Assembly: GCF_007997135.1 (NCBI RefSeq)
Contig: NZ_VORU01000011.1
Location: 57,101-121,100, forward strand
Length of the DNA stretch: 64,000 nt
Origin: Aequorivita lipolytica
GTDB lineage: Bacteria > Bacteroidota > Bacteroidia > Flavobacteriales > Flavobacteriaceae
Direction of reading: 5' to 3'
Part shown: positions 44,512-52,912 of the stretch, in pieces
Layout of the letters: every line of letters starts with the position of its first letter
How positions within the stretch are numbered: position 1 is the first letter of the stretch
Notes under the pieces: model-generated
Told to the model about the DNA's origin: nothing
The model's input: only the letters and a program-made list of their open reading frames with translations
The model's database searches: none
Translations under genes and position numbers: made by a program

Positions 44512-45303
44512 TTATAAATCTTCTGCATTTGCAATCATCTCTGCTATGTCCAAAACTTGAACATCATCTTCAGCGTGTTTAGCCTTAACGCCATCGGTCA
44601 TCATTGTATTGCAGAACGGGCAGGCCGCGGCAATAATTTTTGGGGCTGTTTCTAAAGCCTCTTCGGTTCGCTCAACATTAATATCTTTATTTCCTGGTTC
44701 AGGTTCTTTGAACATTTGTGCGCCACCGGCACCACAGCAAAGGCCACGAGACTTGCACCGTTTCATTTCAACCAATTCCACTTCCAGTTTTTTAAGGAGT
44801 TCTCGCGGCGCTTCATATTCACCATTGGCTCTTCCTAAATAACACGGATCGTGGAAAGTGATTCTCTTTCCCTTGAATTTCCCACCTTCAACCTTCAGCC
44901 TTCCTTCTTCCATTAAAGATTTTAGGAATTGAGTGTGGTGCATAATTTCATAATTTCCGCCGAGACCGGGATATTCGTTTTTTATGGTGTTGAAACAATG
45001 CGGACACGCAGTAACTATTTTTTTAATTTCATAACCGTTTAGCACTTCAATATTAGTCATTGCCTGCATTTGGAAAAGAAACTCGTTCCCGGCCCTTTTT
45101 GCAGGATCTCCGGTGCAGCTTTCCTCAGTTCCCAGAACGGCAAAATCTATATTTGCTTTGTTGAGCAATTTAACAAAGGCCTTTGTTATTTTCTTTGCGC
45201 GGTCGTCAAAGCTCCCTGCGCAACCTACCCAAAACAGTACTTCAGGCTTTTTACCCTGGGCCATATATTCGGCCATTGTTGGGACTTTTATTGGTTCACT
45301 CAT
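44512..45303 (-). CDS. CCG-domain (Fe-S)-binding protein, HdrB/LutA/GlpC-like
   Basis: 263 residues. Two cysteine-rich CCG-type motif sets: CPHCFNTIKNEYPGLGG (near 100-116) with HDPCYLGR, and CKSRGLCCGAGGAQM with CPFC. This domain binds a noncubane [4Fe-4S] or serves as a soluble disulfide-reductase-like partner. The membrane Fe-S protein with two ferredoxin clusters lies one gene upstream on the same strand, so the pair looks like a split HdrD/GlpC-type quinone-linked complex. It is bracketed by two hairpins with a shared loop. Substrate unknown. Confidence 0.85.
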   Translation of the reverse strand: MSEPIKVPTMAEYMAQGKKPEVLFWVGCAGSFDDRAKKITKAFVKLLNKANIDFAVLGTEESCTGDPAKRAGNEFLFQMQAMTNIEVLNGYEIKKIVTACPHCFNTIKNEYPGLGGNYEIMHHTQFLKSLMEEGRLKVEGGKFKGKRITFHDPCYLGRANGEYEAPRELLKKLEVELVEMKRCKSRGLCCGAGGAQMFKEPEPGNKDINVERTEEALETAPKIIAAACPFCNTMMTDGVKAKHAEDDVQVLDIAEMIANAEDL

Positions 45304-45324
45304 TATTTAAAATTTCAGATTCCA

Positions 45325-45346
45325 ACCCTTCGACTGCGCTCAGGGT
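45325..45346. repeat. Hairpin with conserved 12-nt loop, copy 2
   Basis: ACCCT / TCGACTGCGCTC / AGGGT: 5-bp stem (45325-45329 with 45342-45346). The loop differs by one base from copy 1 while every stem pair differs or is rearranged, i.e. the pairing is kept. Lies between the HAD gene's stop and the CCG gene's start. Confidence 0.6.
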
Positions 45347-45368
45347 GACAGTTTATATTGTTCTCTAA

Positions 45369-45803
45369 TTAATCTTCAAATACCTCGATGGTTACTTCTT
45401 TTTCTACTAAATCGGTAAATTTTCCTTTGTAACGCGTTGCTTTCACCAAATGGTTATCAACCCAATGATAATTGCCGCCACGCGGTTTTCCCATTAACAT
45501 GCTGTGATAATTGAAGCCATGTTTCTTTAGCCATTTTTCAGTAACTTCACGATGGGCTTCGGTACGCGATGTAAAAAAGCAAATGATATGGCCTTCATCA
45601 TACCATTTGTTAAGGGTTTTTAACGCATCGGGAAAAGGTTCGCAAGTTGCCATTCTTTCAGGTTCTTCATTCGGAATGTCGTCTGTAATGGTACCGTCTA
45701 TATCTATCAAGTAGTTTTTAACTCCTTCTGGAAGAATTGGGCTTACGTGTTCGCCTTCTTCTACTTTATCGTGCAGCATTTTCTCTACTTCTTCTTTCTT
45801 CAT
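45369..45803 (-). CDS. HAD-superfamily hydrolase-like protein
   Basis: 144 residues. The HAD motif I is IDIDGTITDD near 33-42, motif II ICFFTSRTEAH near 76 and the C-terminal basic MGKPRGGNYHWVDNH. It is of the short, capless LNS2/polynucleotide-kinase-like kind; homologues are sometimes named 'phosphoheptose isomerase' without evidence. Likely phosphatase or nucleotidase. Spacing to both neighbours is short and on the same strand, so it is probably in the operon. Confidence 0.78.
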   Translation of the reverse strand: MKKEEVEKMLHDKVEEGEHVSPILPEGVKNYLIDIDGTITDDIPNEEPERMATCEPFPDALKTLNKWYDEGHIICFFTSRTEAHREVTEKWLKKHGFNYHSMLMGKPRGGNYHWVDNHLVKATRYKGKFTDLVEKEVTIEVFED

Positions 45804-45840
45804 CTTGTTTAATTTTTAATCCAATAAATTGAATTAATTA

Positions 45841-47172
45841 CTAATTTTCATCTTTCCAGTTTAAACGATCCATTTGGTTGTATGGCCAAGGGGCGCCATT
45901 GTTTTCAATGTTTGTCATTGCAACGTTCAATTCTGTTGGTGCGGCAGATTGTTCCATCACTAAATATTGGCGCATATCCATTATGATGCTAAGCGGGTCA
46001 ATGCTGACGGGGCAAGCCTCAACGCAAGCATTGCACGTGGTACAAGCCCAAAGTTCTTCCCGCGTTATATAATCGTCCAGTAATTGTTTTCCGTCTGGTT
46101 TAAACTCGCCATTTTTATTGATGTTCTTCCCTATTTCTTCCAAACGGTCACGGGTATCCATCATTATTTTTCGAGGCGAAAGTTTTTTTCCGGTTATGTT
46201 TGCAGGACATTCATCTGTGCAACGTCCGCATTCGGTACAGGTATATGCGTTCAGCAATTGAATCCTGCTTAAATCCATAGCATCGCTGGCACCAAACTTT
46301 GCGGGAGCTTCGGTTGCTCCTTCTGCGGGAGCGGCAAAGGGATCTACATTTGGATCCATCATCATTTTCACTTCATTCGTAACTGAATCCAAGTTTTTGA
46401 ATTTTCCTTTTGGAACAACCTTTCCGAAGTAAACATTTGGAAATGCCAATATAATATGAAGATGTTTTGAAAAGTACAGATAATTCAAGAATACAAGAAT
46501 TCCCAAAATATGCAGCCACCAGGCACCGCGCTCTATGGCAATCAGTGTTCCTTCGGAAAGTCCATTAAAAAGTGGTGCAATAAATTGGCTTATAGGAAAT
46601 GATCCCGCTTGAACGTAATGTGCCGCACCTAGTGATTGTAAGGATTGATCAGCCGCATTCATTGTTAAAAAAAGGACCATCAAAACCATTTCAAAATACA
46701 GAATGAAATTTCCGTCGTTTTTCGGCCAGCCTTTCATTTCGTTTGCCCAAAATCGTTTCAGTTTTTGAATATTTCTTCGGGTCCAAAAAAGAATAACTCC
46801 TACCAAAACAAGAAAAGCCAATATTTCAAAAGAAGCAATTAAAAAGTTGTATAAACCTGCAGGAAGTATGGAGAAAAGAACTCTGTGTGTACCGAAAATA
46901 CCGTCGATGATAATTTCCAGCACTTCAATATTTATAATGATAAAACCTACATACACAATTACGTGAAGCAAACCGGGAATGGGGCGAACAACCATCTTTG
47001 ATTGTCCGAGCGCAATGCGAACAACATTGCTCCATCTTTGGGCTGTATTATCGGAAGCGTCTACTTCTTGGCCCAACTTAATATTACGTATAATTTTGCG
47101 GATGTTCATGGCAAAATAACCAATACCCGCCACGAGGGCAATTATAAAAAGTATATTCGGAATGTACTGCAT
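45841..47172 (-). CDS. Membrane-bound (Fe-S)-binding protein with NarI-like helices and two [4Fe-4S] clusters
   Basis: 443 residues. About five membrane helices in the first 240 residues resemble NarI-type cytochrome b domains. The C-terminal part has two cysteine clusters, CTECGRCTDECP and CTTCNACVEACP (near 310-400), for two [4Fe-4S] centres. It should move electrons between membrane quinones and cytosolic partners, and the CCG-domain gene two genes downstream supplies the missing third domain of a GlpC/HdrD-like protein. The physiological donor is not known. Confidence 0.85.
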   Translation of the reverse strand: MQYIPNILFIIALVAGIGYFAMNIRKIIRNIKLGQEVDASDNTAQRWSNVVRIALGQSKMVVRPIPGLLHVIVYVGFIIINIEVLEIIIDGIFGTHRVLFSILPAGLYNFLIASFEILAFLVLVGVILFWTRRNIQKLKRFWANEMKGWPKNDGNFILYFEMVLMVLFLTMNAADQSLQSLGAAHYVQAGSFPISQFIAPLFNGLSEGTLIAIERGAWWLHILGILVFLNYLYFSKHLHIILAFPNVYFGKVVPKGKFKNLDSVTNEVKMMMDPNVDPFAAPAEGATEAPAKFGASDAMDLSRIQLLNAYTCTECGRCTDECPANITGKKLSPRKIMMDTRDRLEEIGKNINKNGEFKPDGKQLLDDYITREELWACTTCNACVEACPVSIDPLSIIMDMRQYLVMEQSAAPTELNVAMTNIENNGAPWPYNQMDRLNWKDEN

Positions 47173-47178
47173 GGTTTT

Positions 47179-48126
47179 TTATTCGTCTGGGTTGGCTGGC
47201 GATTCATATTCTTTGTTCTTTTTCCCGAAAACTGAAATATGTACGTAGCGCTTCGGGTTTAACTTCAAATCTTGCAGAAGCTCTTCAAGCTGTTTTGAAG
47301 CACCTTCTAAATTTTCGTATAATTGATCGTCTTTCAAAAGTTTACCAATGGAACCCTCACCATTATCAACCCCTGAAACAATTTTATCCATTTTATCAAC
47401 TACACTCTGAAGATCGGTGACCAATTTGCCTGCTTCAAGCTGCGCAAGGGAATCAGTTAGTTTGGAAAGGTTTCCGGCTGTTTTGTCTAAATTGGTAAAG
47501 GTATTGTCCAATTTGCCAGTGTTGTTTGAAAGAATAATATTCAAATTTTCAGAAACACCAGCAAAGGAATTTAGCGTGGTATTTAGATTTACTATTGCTT
47601 CCTTTAAATTTCGACGTGTTTCTTCATCTATAATGGCATTCACGCTCAAGAGTAATGTATCTACAGTAGCCAAAGTATTATTTACTTTTCTCTCTAAAGG
47701 CCCAAGTGCTTTTGTAACGGCAGTAAGCATTCCATCTTCAACATCACCCCGAAGAGTGTCGCCGCTTTGGGCAATTTTGCCATCATATTGTGGAAAAATA
47801 CCCATAGACTTACCGCCTATTAGCCCAGTGCTGTATATTCTAACAATGCTGTTTGTGGAAAAATCGAAATCTCTTTCTACTGTAAACTTAACTACTAAAC
47901 CACCTTTTGAGTTTGCGAAGGTTATGTTTTGGACTTTTCCAACGGTAAGTCCATTAATGGTCACGGGTGCGGCTTGAGCCAAACCTTCCACATTGTCATA
48001 TTTCACATAAAACTCACGGTTTTTGTCCAGCAAATTAGTGCCTTTTAAAAAGCTGTAACCAAAGATTAACAGCAAGATAGCTCCTATTGCTAGGATTCCG
48101 GTTTTAACTTCTCTCGTTAGTTTCAA
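47179..48126 (-). CDS. MCE/MlaD-family lipid-transport protein
   Basis: 315 residues, TTG start at 48126. An N-terminal signal anchor (about 8-28) and an MCE domain (about 38-115) with YDNVEGLAQAAPVTINGLTVGKV are followed by a long helical region with LxxxLxxL repeats. It belongs to the Mla-type phospholipid trafficking systems of the periplasm. The permease (mlaE) and ATPase are not in the window. It is 6 bp upstream of the Fe-S membrane protein on the same strand. Confidence 0.87.
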   Translation of the reverse strand: MKLTREVKTGILAIGAILLLIFGYSFLKGTNLLDKNREFYVKYDNVEGLAQAAPVTINGLTVGKVQNITFANSKGGLVVKFTVERDFDFSTNSIVRIYSTGLIGGKSMGIFPQYDGKIAQSGDTLRGDVEDGMLTAVTKALGPLERKVNNTLATVDTLLLSVNAIIDEETRRNLKEAIVNLNTTLNSFAGVSENLNIILSNNTGKLDNTFTNLDKTAGNLSKLTDSLAQLEAGKLVTDLQSVVDKMDKIVSGVDNGEGSIGKLLKDDQLYENLEGASKQLEELLQDLKLNPKRYVHISVFGKKNKEYESPANPDE

Positions 48127-48180
48127 ATGTATAATTTTAGATTGTGAACAAATTTAAGTGATAAATATAAAGAAAGCAGG

Positions 48181-49302
48181 CTAATTGGCTTTGGATTTTA
48201 ACACTTCTGGTAGATTAACTTTTTTCCCTCTTTTAAAAGCAACAATGTATGCCGAAGGATAGCCTTTTTGCTGAACAAATGTTTTCATTACCTGAATTTT
48301 ATTATAGTCTGAAGTATCACCATAATAATACTTAAAAAGACCATCCTCTTTTTCACGAGCCACATCCTTGAGCCCTTTGAAGTTATTTGGTTTGGGATCC
48401 AATTTTTTACTGCTGGCAGCAAGTTGCACTTTAAATGTTACGCCCTCATAAATCACTTCCTTTGTAGTTTCAATGGCATTCTCAACTTGAATCTGCTCTA
48501 TTTCCGGATCTTTAAGTTTTTCATTTGAAACTGATAAACTGGTGATGTAAGATTTGATGGCGGCTCCTATTTCTCGAGCCATATCAGCCTGTCCTTGAGC
48601 AGAATTTAAATAAGCGCCTTCCTTTTTATTTGTAAGAAAACCTGTTTCAATCAAAACACTCGGCATATACGTGTTGTGAAGTACCCAAAAACCGGCCTGT
48701 TTCACGCTGCGGTCATTCTGTTTAAGATTGTTCACAATATTATTTTGCACCAAACTTGCCAAAAGGATGCTTTGATCTAGATATTCTTCCTGCATCAATA
48801 CCATTCCAATTAATGATTCTGGGGCATTGGGGTCAAAACCACCATATTTTTCTTGATAGTTTTCTTCCAGATAAATTACCTCGTTTTCCTTTTTTGCAAC
48901 CTCAAAGTTGGCTTGGCTTTTGTGTAAACCAAGCACAAAAGTTTCAGTGCCAAAAGCGTTGCTGCTATGAGCGTTGCAATGCACTGAAACAAAAAGATCT
49001 GCATCTGCCCTATTTGCAATTGCCGCACGTTCGCGCAGTTCAATAAAAACATCAGTTTTTCGCGTATAGATTACTTTTATGTTGGGAAGTTTTTCCAGCT
49101 CCGCTCCTACTTTCAGAACGATATTTAGTGATATTTCAGACTCTTTGTATCCATTGCCCTTATTTCCGTGGTCATGACCGCCGTGGCCAGCGTCCAATAC
49201 TACTACGAATGGCTTAATAGGATTTTCTGCCGCGGAAACAGCAAAAGAAAAAAGTGTAATTATGGTAATAAATACGAAAAAAGAAAAAAGTTTCGTTTTC
49301 AT
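48181..49302 (-). CDS. N-acetylmuramoyl-L-alanine amidase (Amidase_3)
   Basis: 373 residues. Signal peptide 1-24 (ending VSAA). The Amidase_3 zinc-binding residues are visible: VVLDAGHGGHDHG (His40), GYKESEISLN (Glu54), SVHCNAHSS (His108) and VLIETGFLTNK with the catalytic Glu. A C-terminal SPOR-like beta domain (about 280-360, FKVQLAASSKK...) probably binds septal peptidoglycan. It splits daughter cells during division. It heads the minus-strand envelope gene series. Confidence 0.92.
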   Translation of the reverse strand: MKTKLFSFFVFITIITLFSFAVSAAENPIKPFVVVLDAGHGGHDHGNKGNGYKESEISLNIVLKVGAELEKLPNIKVIYTRKTDVFIELRERAAIANRADADLFVSVHCNAHSSNAFGTETFVLGLHKSQANFEVAKKENEVIYLEENYQEKYGGFDPNAPESLIGMVLMQEEYLDQSILLASLVQNNIVNNLKQNDRSVKQAGFWVLHNTYMPSVLIETGFLTNKKEGAYLNSAQGQADMAREIGAAIKSYITSLSVSNEKLKDPEIEQIQVENAIETTKEVIYEGVTFKVQLAASSKKLDPKPNNFKGLKDVAREKEDGLFKYYYGDTSDYNKIQVMKTFVQQKGYPSAYIVAFKRGKKVNLPEVLKSKAN

Positions 49303-49572
49303 ATAGTTGTTAACGATTGTTATTATTGATTATTTGCTATTATCATTATTTATTTTCGGATGAGATCCACAAACGATTTGGATTTGAGAAAATAAGGTTT
49401 TAAACCATTTCTGCTGCATTACAGGATTTACGACACGATTCGACTTTAAAATAAAAAAATACAAAATTAATATTGTCTTATTTCCCTTTAGTCGTGTTTC
49501 GTGGTTCCTTTTCGTCTACATTTTCTTTTTCCAAAAATTTCAATTAAAAAAACGTTACCGAAAAAATATGTT

Positions 49573-49580
49573 TATTTTTG
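49573..49580 (+). promoter_or_regulatory. -7 element TATTTTTG for the LptD-like gene
   Basis: Exact TAnnTTTG match. It overlaps the TTG at 49578, which is therefore unlikely to be the start codon, and supports translation from 49629 instead. Confidence 0.55.
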
Positions 49581-49628
49581 ACCGTTTCAAATACTGAGCC
49601 AAATCTACAAAATAATAGCATCAGCGCA

Positions 49629-52346
49629 TTGCAGACCAACAAGCATTACTTAACAATCTTCTTAACATTCCTGCTCCTTTGCAGCGCTGTTTTGCATGCA
49701 CAAGACATTCCGGCAAAGAATGAAGCCAATATTCCCAAGACTACAAAAGACGATACACTTTCAGTTAATCTGAAACCTGTTATTGATGAAATTAATGAAA
49801 AGGCGCAAGACACCGTAAAGACAGATTCTATAAAGCCCGTAAAAGAAACCTTGACAGATATAGTAGATTATTACGGCGAAGATTACGTATTGCTGAACCG
49901 AAAGGAAAACAAGGTTTACATGTATAACAAGGCCTACATTATCTACGGCGATATGCGTATTGATGCAGGTTTGATAATTCTTGACTACGACAAAAACGAA
50001 GTCTATGCCAAAGGAATAGACAGTGCCGGCGTTTACAGCCAGCGCCCAGTTTTTGTGCAGGCAAACAATAAAGTGGAACCAGATTCTATAAGGTACAATT
50101 TTGATTCAAAAAAAGCGCTCGTTTACAACAGCAGAACGGAACAAAATGGATTTAGGGTAATTGCAGATGTTACCAAGAAAGTAAACGACTCTGTGGTATA
50201 TCTGCGGAATGTAAAATTTACAACTTCAAAAAACATTGACGATCCGGAATATTATTTCTACACGCGAAAAGCCAAGTTCGTTCCCAAAAAGAAAATAGTT
50301 ACTGGTTTAACGAATATGTACATTGCAGATGTGCCCACACCCGTTGGTTTGCCCTTCGCATATTTCCCGTTGACGGAAGATCGCACTTCCGGTTTTATAA
50401 TTCCATCGTTCGGTGATAATAACAGTCGCGGTTTCTTTTTTCAGAATGGCGGATACTACTTCGCCATAAATGAGTATTTGGACTTGAGTATTTTAGGAGA
50501 TTATTATACCAATGGTAGTTATGCCTTGCGTGGAGAAACATCGTACGCGCTCCGTTATAAATTTAGGGGAAATGTGAGCGCACGTTTTGAAAAGCTAATA
50601 CGTGAAGAGCGCGGGTTTCCTAATTTTGAAGAGAGCAGTATTTACAACATAAGATGGTCGCATTCTCAGGATACCAAAAGCAGCCCCAACTCTCGTTTTT
50701 CTGCTTCGGTAAATATTGGTAGTAGTCAATATTTCACACAATCCATTAACCAGACTAACAATGCAAGCGCGCTTGTAAACACATTAAGTTCCTCTATATC
50801 GTATTCCAAAAGTTTTGAAGGCGAACCACAGGTTAACCTTGCTGTTGCGGCAACACATTCACAAAATACAAATACGAAACAGATATCTATGTCTTTGCCA
50901 AATTTGAACGCAAGTGTTTCAAGAATATATCCATTCGCTCCAAAGGACGGCACCAAAAAAGGTATCATTCAAAACATTAATTTTCAGTATGACCTTTCTG
51001 CAGAAAATAGAATCCAAACCACCGATTCGCTATTCTTTAAACCAGAAATGTTCAACAATGCGCAGATTGGGGCACAACACAACATACCTATCACCACGAA
51101 TTTCAAAATTTTGAAATATTTAAGCGCTTCAGCCGGAACAAACTATCGAGAAACCTGGGTGCTTAAAAGTACGCGACAACGCTACGATGCAAACATCAAC
51201 AATGGTTTGGGTGGAATTGTAAAAGATACGGTCGCAGGTTTTGAAAGTTATCGAACTTATAATTTTTCAACAAGTTTGGGGACCACGCTCTATGGGCTCT
51301 TTAACTTCGGAAAAGAGAAAAAGATACAAGCCATCCGCCATGTAGTGCGCCCTTCCCTTGGTTATAACATCAATCCGGCATTTGATAGGTACTACGATGA
51401 ATTTATTATACCACAAACGGCAGATGAAGCAGCGCAAGTTGTAGAATATTCGCGTTTTGAAAATACACTTTACGGTGCTCCGGGAAAAGTATATTCCAGT
51501 AATATTGGTATGTCGCTAAGCAACACTTTTGAAGCAAAGGTGCGCGATCGCGACACGATGGCCCTTGAACCAAAGAAAGTGATATTATTAAACAATTTAA
51601 ACTTTTCTACCGCTTACAATCTTGCAGGAGATTCGCTGCAATGGAGCCCGTTACAATTTACTGGAAGCATACCGATTGTTCCAAAGCTGGATTTCAACTT
51701 TAGTGGAACTTTAGACCCCTACGCGCTGAACAACAATAACAAAAAGATTGATGTTTTTAACATTGACAATGGCGGTAGTCTTTTCCGGTTAACAAATGCA
51801 AACGTAAGTATTAACTATTCCTTCTCAAGTAAAGATTTTGACGGTAGCACCCGTAAAGATTTGAATAGGATAGATAATGAAACCTTCCGAAATGGAGGGC
51901 GCCCCGATGATCTTTTTGGGGATGCAGCCGATGTTTATGATGGACAGATTTATAAAGATGATACAGAAGAGGAAGACAATGATAAAACAAATGTGGAGTG
52001 GTACAATTACAGCATTCCGTGGGATATGCGCTTTGCGTACACAATAACCTATGCCAATGGCCAGCGACAGAACGAAATTTCAAGCCAGTCCTTAATGGTG
52101 AGCACAAATATGGAATTGGCTCCGCGATGGACCGTGGGTGTTTCTTCGGGTTACGATTTTAAGAATAATGGCGTTACGCTTACGCAATTTCGTTTCCAAC
52201 GCGATTTAGAAAGTTGGCAGATGAGTTTCAATTGGACGCCCATTGGTAGTATTAATACGGCTTGGTATTTCTTTATAGGGATAAAATCTTCAGTGCTTAG
52301 TGATATTAAATACGACAAACGAAGGGAAAGCGATAAACGTTTGTAG
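49629..52346 (+). CDS. LptD-like outer-membrane LPS-assembly protein
   Basis: 905 residues if started at TTG 49629, where the following LQTNKHYLTIFLTFLLLCSAVLHAQ gives a clean signal peptide. The frame is open from TTG 49578, but that overlaps the promoter -7 box. OstA-like jelly-roll (LptD N-domain) at about 80-200 with YGDMRIDAGLIILDYDKNEVYAKG, then a long C-terminal beta-barrel (about 230-900) rich in aromatic alternations. It imports LPS into the outer leaflet. A 7-bp tandem repeat begins right after the TAG. Confidence 0.85.
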   Translation: MQTNKHYLTIFLTFLLLCSAVLHAQDIPAKNEANIPKTTKDDTLSVNLKPVIDEINEKAQDTVKTDSIKPVKETLTDIVDYYGEDYVLLNRKENKVYMYNKAYIIYGDMRIDAGLIILDYDKNEVYAKGIDSAGVYSQRPVFVQANNKVEPDSIRYNFDSKKALVYNSRTEQNGFRVIADVTKKVNDSVVYLRNVKFTTSKNIDDPEYYFYTRKAKFVPKKKIVTGLTNMYIADVPTPVGLPFAYFPLTEDRTSGFIIPSFGDNNSRGFFFQNGGYYFAINEYLDLSILGDYYTNGSYALRGETSYALRYKFRGNVSARFEKLIREERGFPNFEESSIYNIRWSHSQDTKSSPNSRFSASVNIGSSQYFTQSINQTNNASALVNTLSSSISYSKSFEGEPQVNLAVAATHSQNTNTKQISMSLPNLNASVSRIYPFAPKDGTKKGIIQNINFQYDLSAENRIQTTDSLFFKPEMFNNAQIGAQHNIPITTNFKILKYLSASAGTNYRETWVLKSTRQRYDANINNGLGGIVKDTVAGFESYRTYNFSTSLGTTLYGLFNFGKEKKIQAIRHVVRPSLGYNINPAFDRYYDEFIIPQTADEAAQVVEYSRFENTLYGAPGKVYSSNIGMSLSNTFEAKVRDRDTMALEPKKVILLNNLNFSTAYNLAGDSLQWSPLQFTGSIPIVPKLDFNFSGTLDPYALNNNNKKIDVFNIDNGGSLFRLTNANVSINYSFSSKDFDGSTRKDLNRIDNETFRNGGRPDDLFGDAADVYDGQIYKDDTEEEDNDKTNVEWYNYSIPWDMRFAYTITYANGQRQNEISSQSLMVSTNMELAPRWTVGVSSGYDFKNNGVTLTQFRFQRDLESWQMSFNWTPIGSINTAWYFFIGIKSSVLSDIKYDKRRESDKRL

Positions 52347-52414
52347 TTGATGGTTGATGGTTGATGGTTGATGGTTGATGGTTGATGGTTGATGGTTGAT
52401 GGTTGATGGTTGAT
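52347..52414. repeat. Heptanucleotide tandem repeat (TTGATGG)~9.7
   Basis: Nine full copies of TTGATGG (52347-52409) and a partial TTGAT (52410-52414), starting at the base after the LptD stop codon. No mismatches within the array. Such repeats can change length by slipped-strand mispairing. Situated between lptD and ridA. Confidence 0.95.
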
Positions 52415-52453
52415 AAAAAAATACGAATTCACAAACTCACAAATTGAAATTAT

Positions 52454-52834
52454 ATGAAAAAAATAATCACCACCACTAACGCCCCTGCTCCTATTGGCCC
52501 ATACAATCAAGCAGTTTTAAAAGGAAACATGCTTTACACTTCGGGGCAAATAGCGATAGATCCCAAGACCGGAAACTTGGTAATAGACGATATTAAGACG
52601 GAGACCAAACTAGTTATGGAAAATTTAAAAGCAATTCTAACCGAAGCGGGTATGACGTTTGAAAATGTATTGAAATCCACAATCTTCATAAGCGATATGC
52701 ACAACTTCGTTTCAATAAACGAAGTATATGCCACTTATTTCAATGAGGCTACCGCTCCAGCTCGAGAAACCGTAGAAGTAGCAAACCTGCCTAAGTTTGT
52801 AAATGTGGAGATTTCGGTGGTTGCTTCGCTTTAG
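52454..52834 (+). CDS. ridA: RidA family enamine/imine deaminase
   Basis: 126 residues. N-terminal NAPAPIGPYNQAV (9-21), GQIAIDPKTG and C-terminal APARETVEVANLPKFVNVEI with the conserved Arg/Glu. The family hydrolyses reactive 2-aminoacrylate and related enamines released by PLP enzymes. ATG start; only 40 bp follow the heptamer array. Confidence 0.93.
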   Translation: MKKIITTTNAPAPIGPYNQAVLKGNMLYTSGQIAIDPKTGNLVIDDIKTETKLVMENLKAILTEAGMTFENVLKSTIFISDMHNFVSINEVYATYFNEATAPARETVEVANLPKFVNVEISVVASL

Positions 52835-52912
52835 AAAGTTTTAGAATTGATACCGTCACTTCGCACGAATCTCTTCAAAAAACCTAAAACCGACAACCGA
52901 GAACTGAATAAC

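Noticed and set aside
52151..52510. Minus-strand ORF with HQPSTIN repeats
   Set aside because: The repetitive protein is produced by the intergenic heptamer repeat and the antisense of lptD and ridA; there is no independent gene signal.
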